64,000 nucleotides of DNA from CAWCUZ01 sp963798795 (GTDB lineage Bacteria > Acidobacteriota > Vicinamibacteria > Vicinamibacterales > SCN-69-37), in the NCBI GenBank assembly GCA_963798795.1, contig CAWCUZ010000002.1, positions 372,001-436,000 on the forward strand. Direction: 5' to 3'. The notes below the pieces were generated by a model that did no database searches, had not been told where the DNA came from, and saw nothing but the letters and a program-made list of their open reading frames with translations. Shown piece by piece: positions 27,694 through 36,559 of the stretch (its first letter is position 1; every line of letters begins with the position of its first letter). The position numbers and the translations under genes are program-made.

Positions 27694-27712
27694 CCGGGGC
27701 TGAAGACCCGGG
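27694..27712. repeat. GGGGCTGAAGACCCC-type palindrome
   Basis: ccggggctgaagacccggg forms an imperfect hairpin 4 bases after the PQQ dehydrogenase stop and 2 bases before the end of the convergent zwf. It is one of the window-wide family with the core GGGCT(T/G)(C/A)AG(C/A)CCC. Confidence 0.65.
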
Positions 27713-27714
27713 GA

Positions 27715-29148
27715 TCACCCGCTCGCGCGTGCCGCGCGCGGCTCCGTGGCGCCGGCGCCCGCCGGTTCGCAGTCTTCCGTTTCGAGCGGTCCGTGCCAGC
27801 GGCCGCCGGCCAGCTCGTTCGCTTCGGCCGGACCCCACGAGCCGGGAGCGTAGTCGATGACGGGCGTTTCCATCCCGATGACCGGCTCGACGACCCGCCA
27901 GGCGGACTCGACCGAGTCCTCGCGCGCGAAGAGCATCTGGTCGCCGCGCATGGCATCACCGAGCAGCCGCTCGTACGGCAGCATCTCGTGCGCGTGCTCG
28001 TGGCACGCGTCGAGCCGGACGCCCTCGCCGGCGAGCTGATCGCCCGGGAGCTTGGCGCGCGCGCCGAGCTCGAGCACGACCTGAGGGCTCAGCCGGAAGC
28101 GCACGTGGTTCGGCGGGGCCCCCGCCACGTCCGCGAAGACGAAGTGTGGCGGCCGTTTGAACTCGGCAAACACCTCCGTGGCCGTGACGGCGAGGCTCTT
28201 GCCGGTGCGGATGTAGATCGGCACGCCCGCCCAGCGCCACGAATCGTGGTGGAGGCGCAGCGCGGCAAACGTCTCGACCCTCGAGTCGGACGCCACGCCC
28301 GGCTCCCGGCGATACCCGCGGAACTGGCCGCGCACGACTTCATCCGGATCGAGAGGCCGCAGCGCCTTGAAGGTCTGCCCCTTGGCGTCGCGGACGGCCT
28401 CGGGCGAGTGCCCGACGGGCGCATCCATGGTGAGCAGCGCGACCACCTGCAGCAGGTGGTTCTGCACCACGTCGCGAATGGCGCCGACTTCCTCGTAGAA
28501 CGCCCCGCGCCCGGCCACGCCGAACGACTCGGCCATGGTGATCTCGATCCGGTCGATGTACTCCCGGTTCCAGATCGGCTCCAGGAAGGAATTCGCGAAC
28601 CGGAAATACAGCAGGTTCTGGACGGCCTCCTTGCCGAGAAAGTGATCGATCCGGAACACAGACGACTCGGGGAAGTGTTCGTGAACGGTGTGATTCAGCT
28701 CGAGCGCCGACGCCAGATCGCGGCCGAACGGCTTCTCGAGCACGACGCGCGCGTTCTCGGCGCAGCCCGACGCGGCCAGCCCGCGCGTGACCGCCTCGAA
28801 GAGGCTGGGGGGGATCGCCAGATAATGGAGCGGCCGGGTCGAGGGCCCGAGCGCCTCGCGCAGCCGCGTGAATGTGGCCGCGTCGCGGTAGTCGCCCTCG
28901 ATGTAGTCGAGCTGACGCGCGAGTTGCTCGAACGCCGGCACATCGACTCCGCCGTGCGCCTCGATGCTGGCACGCGCGCGCGCCACGAGCTGGTCGCGCG
29001 TCCAGCCGGATCGTGCGACGCCGATGACCCGAACGCCGAGATGTCCCCGCGCCACGAGGGCCTGCAGCGCGGGAAAGATCTGCTTGTAGGCCAGATCGCC
29101 GCTGGCGCCGAAGAAGACCAGCGCATCCGACTGAGGATTGGTGATCAC
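27715..29148 (-). CDS. zwf: glucose-6-phosphate 1-dehydrogenase
   Basis: A 477-residue enzyme making 6-phosphogluconolactone and NAD(P)H from glucose 6-phosphate. The nucleotide site is 'VFFGASGDLAYKQIFPALQA', the active-site segment 'RIDHFLGKEAVQNLLYFRFA', and 'RPPHFVFADVAG' follows. The start is GTG 29148, preceded by AGGAG; it overlaps the gnd stop by four bases (GTGA). Pairing with gnd gives the oxidative pentose phosphate branch; a lactonase gene is not in the pair. Confidence 0.95.
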   Translation of the reverse strand: MITNPQSDALVFFGASGDLAYKQIFPALQALVARGHLGVRVIGVARSGWTRDQLVARARASIEAHGGVDVPAFEQLARQLDYIEGDYRDAATFTRLREALGPSTRPLHYLAIPPSLFEAVTRGLAASGCAENARVVLEKPFGRDLASALELNHTVHEHFPESSVFRIDHFLGKEAVQNLLYFRFANSFLEPIWNREYIDRIEITMAESFGVAGRGAFYEEVGAIRDVVQNHLLQVVALLTMDAPVGHSPEAVRDAKGQTFKALRPLDPDEVVRGQFRGYRREPGVASDSRVETFAALRLHHDSWRWAGVPIYIRTGKSLAVTATEVFAEFKRPPHFVFADVAGAPPNHVRFRLSPQVVLELGARAKLPGDQLAGEGVRLDACHEHAHEMLPYERLLGDAMRGDQMLFAREDSVESAWRVVEPVIGMETPVIDYAPGSWGPAEANELAGGRWHGPLETEDCEPAGAGATEPRAARASG

Positions 29149-30158
29149 GACGGCTTCTCCTCGTGGCCGCCGAAGGCGTAGCGCATCGCCGACAGCACGC
29201 GGTTGGCGAAGTCGGTCTGCCCGCGCGATCCGAACCGCTCGAACAGCGCCGAACTCAGCACCGGCGCGGGCACGCCTTCCTCGATGGCCGCCTGCAGCGA
29301 CCAGCGCCCCTCGCCCGAATCCGAGACGCGGCCGCTGAATCGCGCCAGGTCTCCGTCGGGCGCCAGCGCCTGCGCCGTCAGATCCAGCAGCCACGACCGG
29401 ATGACACTGCCCCGCCGCCACACCTCCGCCACGTCGCCCAGGGTGAACGTGTAGCGATAGTGCTCCGGATGCTCCAACGGCGTGGTCTCGGCGTCGTGCA
29501 CGGCGCCCGCTTCGCCGACGTTGGCGTGCCGCAGAATGTTCAGCCCCTCGGCATACGCGGCCATCAGGCCGTACTCGATGCCGTTGTGGATCATCTTCAC
29601 GAAATGACCGGCGCCGGCAGGCCCGCAGTGGAGATACCCCTCTGCGGCCGTGCCGGCATCGACCGGCCGGCCCGGCGTGGGCGGCGCCGCCTCCACGCCG
29701 GGCGCCAGCGCCTTGAAGATCGGATCGAGTCGGCGCACCGGGTCGGGCTCGCCGCCGATCATCAGGCAGTAGCCGCGCTCCAGCCCCCACACGCCCCCGC
29801 TCGTGCCGACGTCGAGGTAGTGCAGGCCGCGCGGCTCGAGCGCCTGTGCGCGCCGGATGTCATCGTGGTAGTGGGAATTGCCGCCGTCGATCAGGAGGTC
29901 GCCGGCGGCGAGCTGCGGCGCCAGGTTCTCGATCTGGATGTCGACGATGGCCGCCGGCAGCATGAGCCAGATGGCGCGCGGCGCGACGAGACGCTGGACA
30001 AGATCCTCGAGGGAACGGGCGCCAACGGCCCCGGCCTGCGCCAGCGCCTCGACCGATTCAGGCCGGACGTCGTAGACGACACACTCGTGGCCCGCCCGGA
30101 GCAGGCGGCGAACCATGTTCGCCCCCATCCGGCCAAGGCCGATCATCGCGATCTGCAT
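29145..30158 (-). CDS. gnd: 6-phosphogluconate dehydrogenase, decarboxylating (short form)
   Basis: A 337-residue enzyme of the short, often NAD-dependent group. The Rossmann start is 'MQIAMIGLGRMGANMVRRLL', the substrate serine loop 'DVGTSGGVWGLERGYCLMIG', and the catalytic Lys segment 'GPAGAGHFVKMIHNGIEYG'. The start was set at 30158, where the dinucleotide fold begins. It is first in the gnd-zwf operon. Confidence 0.94.
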   Translation of the reverse strand: MQIAMIGLGRMGANMVRRLLRAGHECVVYDVRPESVEALAQAGAVGARSLEDLVQRLVAPRAIWLMLPAAIVDIQIENLAPQLAAGDLLIDGGNSHYHDDIRRAQALEPRGLHYLDVGTSGGVWGLERGYCLMIGGEPDPVRRLDPIFKALAPGVEAAPPTPGRPVDAGTAAEGYLHCGPAGAGHFVKMIHNGIEYGLMAAYAEGLNILRHANVGEAGAVHDAETTPLEHPEHYRYTFTLGDVAEVWRRGSVIRSWLLDLTAQALAPDGDLARFSGRVSDSGEGRWSLQAAIEEGVPAPVLSSALFERFGSRGQTDFANRVLSAMRYAFGGHEEKPS

Positions 30159-30211
30159 ACAGCAATTGGTACACAGATCCCGTGGAGAGCGAAGACGAGG
30201 TGAACAGGCGA

Positions 30212-30293
30212 TCAAATGAGCCGAGGGAGGCCCGGGGCTTCAGCCCCGGGCGATCCGTCGCCGGGTCTGAAGACCCGGCGCTCCATCATTTGA
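30212..30293. repeat. paired GGCTTCAGCC palindromes with outer inverted arms
   Basis: Two palindromes, gcccggggcttcagccccgggc (30230-30251) and cgccgggtctgaagacccggcg (30259-30280), lie inside outer arms tcaaatga (30212-30219) and tcatttga (30286-30293). The right arm includes the stop codon of the sortilin-like gene. This is the largest copy of the element and is upstream of gnd, so it might act as terminator for the sortilin transcript. Confidence 0.8.
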
Positions 30294-33279
30294 GCTCTCT
30301 GACGACGAACTCGCGCGCGGTTCCGATCGCCGTGACCTTGCCGCCCTCGAGCCTGGCGAGCGTGGCGCTGTAGCGGCCCGCATCGGCCGGCGGCCCGAAG
30401 CTGCCGCGGCCGCGGCCGAAGCCGCCGCCCTGCCGTCCGCCCGCGCCGCCGCCCCCGCCGCGGCCGGTCTGCTCGATGGCCGCGATGGCCGCTTCCGCCG
30501 CGCCATCCTCACCGCACGTCGGCGGCGGACCGGCCGGCGCGCCGCGGCCGCCGCCGCGGCCCCCGCGGCCGCCGCCGCCCTGGCCGGGCGCCGCGTCGCA
30601 GGAGAAGTTCCACGCCACGCGGTGCACCCCCGCGTCCTGCGGCAGGTCGATCAGCCGGATCTGCTTCCCGCGTCGTCGTTGATCTGGAGCACCAGATTGC
30701 CGGAGAACCTGTCGTTCACCTGGTACGTGAACACCGCCCCAAAGTCGGGGATTCGGCGTCGTCTCGTTGCCCCACACGGCCGGTGACGTAGCCTTGCTGG
30801 TCGTATTGTAGGCGTCGCGCAGCGGCAACAGCTCCGCTTCCGCGCTCGTGGTCTGCGGCGTCACGCCGCGCAGCGCGCTGTAGTCGTCGAGCACCCAGAA
30901 GCCGCGGCCGAAGGTGGCGAGCACGAGGTCGTCCATTGGCGCTGGATGGCGATGTCGCGCACCTGCGCCGACGGCATGTTGCCCTTGAGCTGCACCCAGT
31001 GCGAGCCGGCGTCGACGGTGAAGAACAGCCCGAACTCGGTGCCGGCAAACAGCAGGTTGCCGTTGTCCTGATCCTGCGATCACCGACCACACGTCTACGC
31101 GGTTCGGCAGATCGCCGGCGATCGAGCGTGAACGTGCGGCCGCGGTCGTCGCTGCGCAGCAGGTACGGCTTGAAGTCGCCGCGCTGCCAGTTGTTGAGCG
31201 GCGACGAAGACGACGTTCGCATCGCGCGCCGACGCCAACACGTCGGTCACGTACGTGCCCGGCGGCACGCCCGGGAACGCTCGGTCTTTCGCCAGTTTCG
31301 CCGCCGTCCTCGTGACCTGCAGCAGGCCGTCGTCGGTGCCGACGTAAAGCAGGCCTTCGAGCAGCGGCGACTCGTCAATCGTCACGATGTTGCTCAGCGC
31401 CGTCGTCGCCTGGTTCCACGACACGGTCGTGGCCGGATCCCAGAGCTTGCCCATGATCGGGAATCTGCCGTCGGATCCAGGGCCCGCGACAGGTCGGGGC
31501 TGATGCGCGTCCAGTGATCGCCGCGGTCGTCGGAGCGATAGAGGAAATTGGAGCCCCAGTACAGCCGCGTGTGCGAGAGCGGGCTGATGATGTAGGGCGC
31601 GTCCCAGTTCGTCCGCTCCGGCGCCACACCGCCGCGGCCGCGCTGCCCGCCGCGGCCGCCGCCCGCCGCCGCCACCGACCGCCCGGCCCCGCGGCCGCGT
31701 TCGGGCTGGATGCCGCGAATCATCTTGCCGGCCGGTCGCGCAGGTCCATGCCGCGAGATGCCGCCGCCCTGGCAGCTCGTGTAGATGATGTTCGGCATCC
31801 TCGGGGTCGACGCGCGCCTGGAACCCGTCACAGCCGCAGCCCGGGTCGATCCAGTCGCTGGTCCGGATGCCGACGCGGTTCATCGTCCGCACCGGGCCGC
31901 ACATGGAGCCGTTGTCCTGCGCGCCGCCGCAGACGCTGTAGAACGGGACGCGTCGCCGAGCCCCACCTTGTAGAACTGCGTCACGGGCAGGGCGCGAAAT
32001 GCCGCCAGGTCTGGCCTTCGTCCCACGACTCGTACGCGCCGCCGTCGTTGCCGACCAGGATGTGGTTGCGGTCCTTCGGGTCGGCGACGACAACGTGGAA
32101 GTCCACGTGGACGCCGTTCATGTTCGGCACCGGCTGCCATGTCGTGCCGCCGTCACGGCTCCAGTCGAGATTCGTGTTCACGGACCAGATCGTGTCGGGC
32201 CGGATCGGATCGACGAACAGCTCGTGGTAGTAGCCGGCGTCGCCGCCGCGGTAGACGCCGTCGGACTGCCACCGCCGCGGCCGCCGAATCCGCCCCGTCC
32301 GCCGCCGCCGCCCGGCGGCTGGTTCTGCGCGGCCGCCTGCGCGCGCGCGACGGCGTCCGTATCGACCATCCGGTGCCAGTTCGCGCCCGCGTCATCCGAG
32401 CGAAAGAACCCCGACTCCTCGCGCAAGCGCGTTCGCCAGCGCGTAGACGCGCGTCGGCTTCGCCTTCGGATCCACGCCCAGCGCGATGCGGCCCATGTCG
32501 CCCTTCGGCAGGCCATTGGCCAGAATGCGTCCAGGCGCCGCCGGCATTGGTGGTCTTGTAGATGCGGCTCTCCGGACCGCCGCCGACGAACTGGCCGGTC
32601 GACGCGGCGGCGCTGCCAGGTCGACGCGTAGAGGACGTCGGGATTGTTGGGATCGATGACGAGATCGTTCGCGCCCGTGTCTCGGACTCACCGTCAACGA
32701 CGCCTTCCAGGTCGCGCCGCCGTCGGTCGTCTTGTAGACACCACGATCGCCGCCCGGCGACCACAGCGGGCCCTGCGCCGCGACGTACACGACGTTCGAG
32801 TTGCGCGGGTCGATGACGATCTTGCCGATGTGCTCCGACCCGGGCAGGCCGACCTGCTTCCACGTCGCGCCGCCGTCGGTCGACTTGTAGAGCCCGTCGC
32901 CCACCATGGCGCTGCGCGGATTCGAGTTCTCGCCCGTGCCGAGCCACAGCACGTTCGAGTCCTTCGGATCGACGACGACGCAGCACAGGTTGAAGGCGCC
33001 GCCGGTGTCGAAGATCGGCGTCCACGTAGTCGCCGCGGTTCTCCTCTTCCAGAGCCCGCCCGCCGCCGCGGCGACATAGTAGACGCTCGTGTTCTTGAGA
33101 TCGATGGCGATGTCGGCGACGCGGCCGGTCGTGATCGACGGCCCGAGGCTGCGCAGCTCGAGCCCCATGAACGCGTCAGCCGTCAGCCTGCCGGCGCCTC
33201 TGCCCTGCCCCTGTCCGAACGTCACCACGGCCGCCAGCACGACCATGGTGCCGCCGAAGACGATCTGCACTCGTTTCAT
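30286..33279 (-). CDS. secreted sortilin/VPS10-like BNR-repeat protein, second copy (many frameshifts)
   Basis: About 995 residues when joined. The start at 33279 has a signal peptide ('MKRVQIVFGGTMVVLAAVVT'), then 'LTADAFMGLELRSLGPSITT' parallels the start of the next gene upstream. Asp-box/BNR motifs recur ('KSTDGGATWKQVG', 'KTTDGGATWK'), with a Gly/Arg-rich linker and a C-terminal 'SATLARLEGGKVTAIGTARE' domain. At least eight frame changes are needed between about 33050 and 30650. Paralogous to the 33356-36462 gene. It should be a ten-bladed propeller in the periplasm or outside; substrate unknown. Confidence 0.8.
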
Positions 33280-33293
33280 GTCATTCCCTCGTC

Positions 33294-33354
33294 GCCCGGG
33301 GCTGAAGCCCCGGGCCTCCAGCTTCAAACCTTGAATCCTTGAATCCTTGAATCC
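33294..33354. repeat. GGCTTCAGCC palindrome followed by TTGAATCC repeats
   Basis: gcccggggctgaagccccgggc (33294-33315) with the flank 'ctcca', then three tandem copies of ccttgaat/ttgaatcc (33329-33353). It lies between the stop of one sortilin-like gene and the start of its paralogue, both on the minus strand, with only 76 bases between the two genes. Confidence 0.8.
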
Positions 33355-33355
33355 C

Positions 33356-36300
33356 CTATCGATAGAGGACGTAGTTCTGCTCCGGCAGCGGCGCCACCAT
33401 GAACACCTGCGACGGCCCGATCGGCGTGAACGTATCGCCGACGAGCGTGCCGATTTCGGCGCGATAGAGCCCCGTCGGTACCGGCGGACCACCGCGGCCG
33501 CCCCGGCCTCCGAAGCCCGCGGCGCCCTGCGGACCGGCGCCCCGGCCGCGTGCGCCCTGGGCGCCGGCGCGGCCCGGCGGCGGCTGCGGCTGCTGGACCG
33601 GCGTCTCTTCCTGGTCGTCGATGCTGGGCGCCGGTTCCACATCGCCGCCGGCGTTGTTGGCGGCGGGGTCGGCGCGGAGGTTCCACTCACGCGATGCAGG
33701 CCGAGTGTCTTGTCGACTTCCATCCGGCGCACCTGGCGACCGTTGTCGTCGTAGATCGTGACCGCGAGGGTCGCGCTGTCCGGAATCGCCTGGCCGACGT
33801 TGTAGGTCAGCACGGCGCCGTTCGGCGGATTCGGCATGGCGTAGTTGCCGCCGAGGGTCGCCAGGCCGGCCGAACCATCCTGCGCCAGGCCCCACGGCGT
33901 GAACTCGAAGGCCCGCCGCAGCGGGAACAACCGCGCCTGCTGCGCCATCGTCTCGGGCGTCACCTCACGCAGCGGGCTGTAGTCGTCCAGGATCCAGAAG
34001 CCGTTGCCGAACGTGGCCATGACCACGTCGTTCTCGCGGCGCTGGAGCTGCATGTCTCGCACCTGCGCCGCCGGCATGCCGCCCTCGAGCTGGATCCAGT
34101 GCGTGCCGCCGTCCACCGTGAAGTACAGGCCGAACTCCGTGCCGGCGAACAGCAGGTTGCCGTTGACGTGATCCTGCGCGATCGCCCACACGTCGTGCTT
34201 GGGCGGCAGATCGCCGCTGATGTTCGTCCAGGTCCGGCCGCGGTCCGTGCTCTTGACGATGTAGGGCTTGTAATCGCCGCTCTGCCAGTTGTTGAGCGTC
34301 ACGAACACGGTGTTCACGTCGCGCGGCGAGGCGTGGACGTGGCTGATGTACGTCCACTTCGGCACGCCCGGGAAGTCCTCGACCTTCCGCCAGTTCTTCC
34401 CGCCGTCGTCGGTGATCTGCAGCAGGCCGTCGTCGGTGCCGGCGAAGATCAGGCCGTCGAGCAGCGGCGACTCCTCGATCGACACGATGTTGCTCAGCGC
34501 CGTCGTCGACTCGTGCAGGGCGATCGAGCCGTCCGGCCAGACCTTGCCCATGATCGGCAGCGTCTGCCAGTCGAGGTCGCGCGACAGGTCGGGGCTGATG
34601 CGCACCCAGTGGTCGCCGCGGTCGTCGCTGCGGTAGACGTACTGGCTCCCCCAGTAGAGCCGCGTCGGCGAATGCGCGCTGATGATGTAGGGCGCGTCCC
34701 AGTTCACGCGGTCGCCCATCCCGCCGCCGCGCCCGCCGCCGCCGCGCCCGCCCGCGGCGCCGGCGCCGCCCTGCCGCGCACCCGGAGGTTCCGGCGGGAC
34801 GATCGGCTTACCGTCCATGTCGACGGTGTTCTGCGGTCCCGGTCGAATCGACGTCGTACGGCCCGTGCGGCGATCGAACCGGCCGACGCCGCCCGTCTGC
34901 GACGACCCGTACACGATGTTGGGATCGCCCTGGTCGTGGCGGGCGAAGAACCCGTCACCGCCCTGGATGACGTACCAGTCGCTCGTCCGGATGCCGAGCG
35001 TGTGCGACGTCCGCGACGGGCCGCATTCCGAGAAGTTGTCCTGGGTGCCGCCGCACACCGTGTAGAAGGGCAACTCGTTGCCCGCCGACACGCGGTAGAA
35101 CTGCGTGATGGGCAGGTTCGAGAAGAACCGCCATGAGACGCCCGTCTCCTCGCCCGCAGGCGTTTCGTGCAGCTTGTCGAGCTGGTACGTCTCGTACACG
35201 CCGCCGTCGTTGCCGAGCAGGATGTGGTTCTTGTCGCTCGGGTCGAACTCGACGACGTGGTGGTCGACGTGCACGGCGAACGCGCCGGAGCCCTGCTCGA
35301 CGCCGACCTGGTGCCACGTCTTGCCCCCGTCACGCGTCCACTCCCACGGCGTGTTCACGGACCACACGGTGTCAGGGACCCACGGATCGACGAACAGCTC
35401 GGAGTAGTACGCGGGGCCGCCGCCACGGTAGATGCTCAAGCGCGTCCACGAGGAACCGTTGTCGTCCGAGCGATAGAAGCCCATCGCGTTGTCTTCGGTC
35501 GGCGCGGGCGGCGCCACGTAGGGCAGCTCGGCGCCACGTCCGCCGCGTCCACCGCCGCCGCCACCGCCACCGCCGCCGCCGCGCCCACCCCGGCCGCTCG
35601 GCATCTTGGCGTCGATGAGGGCGTAGACGCGCCCGGGCGCCTTCGGATCGGTCGCGACCGCGATCCGGCCCACTTCACCCGGCGGCAGCCCCTTCGTCAG
35701 TTTGGTCCAGGTCTTGCCCGCGTCCGTCGTCTTGAACACGCCGCCGTCCGGACCGCCGCCGATCATCTGGCCGACGTGGCGCATGCGCTGATAGGTGCCC
35801 GCGAAGATCGTGTTCGGGTTCTTCGGGTCGAAGGCGAGGTCGGTCACGCCGGTCGTGTCGTTGATGAAGAGCGACCGGGTCCACGTGCCGCCGCCGTCGG
35901 TCGTCTTGAACACGCCGCGGTCGCCGCCGCCGCCCTCGGTGAAGAGCGGGCCCTGCGATGCGATGTAGACGGTGTTCGAGTTGCGCGGGTCGATCAGGAT
36001 CTTGCCGATGTGCTCGGAATTCTCGAGCCCGACGCGCTTCCACGTCTCGCCGGCGTCGGTCGACTTGTAAACGCCCGTGCCGAAGTGGGCGCTGCGCTGG
36101 CTATTGTTCTCGCCCGTGCCGAGCCACACCACGTTCGAGTCCTTCGGGTCGACGACGACGCAGCAGAGCGAGAAGGCGTCGGTCGACCCGGAGGCCGGAA
36201 AGACGTGCTCGAACGCGATGCCGCGATTCGTGGTCTTCCACAGCCCGCCGAACGCGGAGGCGATGTACCACGTGCTCGGATTCTTCGGATCGATCTCGAT

Positions 36301-36462
36301 GTCCACGACGCGGCCGGTGACCAGCGTCGGGCCGATGTTGCGGATTTCGAGGTTCTTGAAGACGTCGGCCGTCAGGGCCGCCGTCTGCGCGCCGCGGCCG
36401 TGGGTAACGGCCGCCAGCAGCACGACCAGGGCTGACGCCAGCACAACGCGTGTTCGGTTCAT
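33356..36462 (-). CDS. secreted sortilin/VPS10-like BNR-repeat protein, first copy (one frameshift)
   Basis: About 1035 residues. ATG 36462 is preceded by GGAG and followed by a signal peptide. The propeller has regular Asp-boxes ('KSTDAGETWKRVG', 'KTTDGGGTWTRSL', 'KSTDRGRTWTNISG') with blade strands such as 'NTIFAGTYQRMRHVG' and 'NLLFAGTEFGLYFTVDGGTH'. Two Gly/Arg-rich linkers break it, near residues 300 and 580. The C-terminal part has a beta-sandwich ('GAVLTYNVGQAIPDSATLAV'). A single missing base near 33690 moves the last 110 residues into another frame, ending 'LPEQNYVLYR'. The function is not known; the family is abundant in acidobacteria. Confidence 0.88.
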
Positions 36463-36559
36463 GTCAGGCACTCCAGGGCATCGGAAGGCAAATTACGGCG
36501 GGCATTGTGTCACCTTGCTTGCGGCAGGTGCAATACTGCCGCTGGAAGGAGAACGCCTG

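Noticed and set aside
30212..30293. The paired palindromes as an attachment site or insertion sequence end
   Set aside because: No transposase or integrase lies nearby, no target-site duplication was seen, and similar elements occur alone elsewhere.
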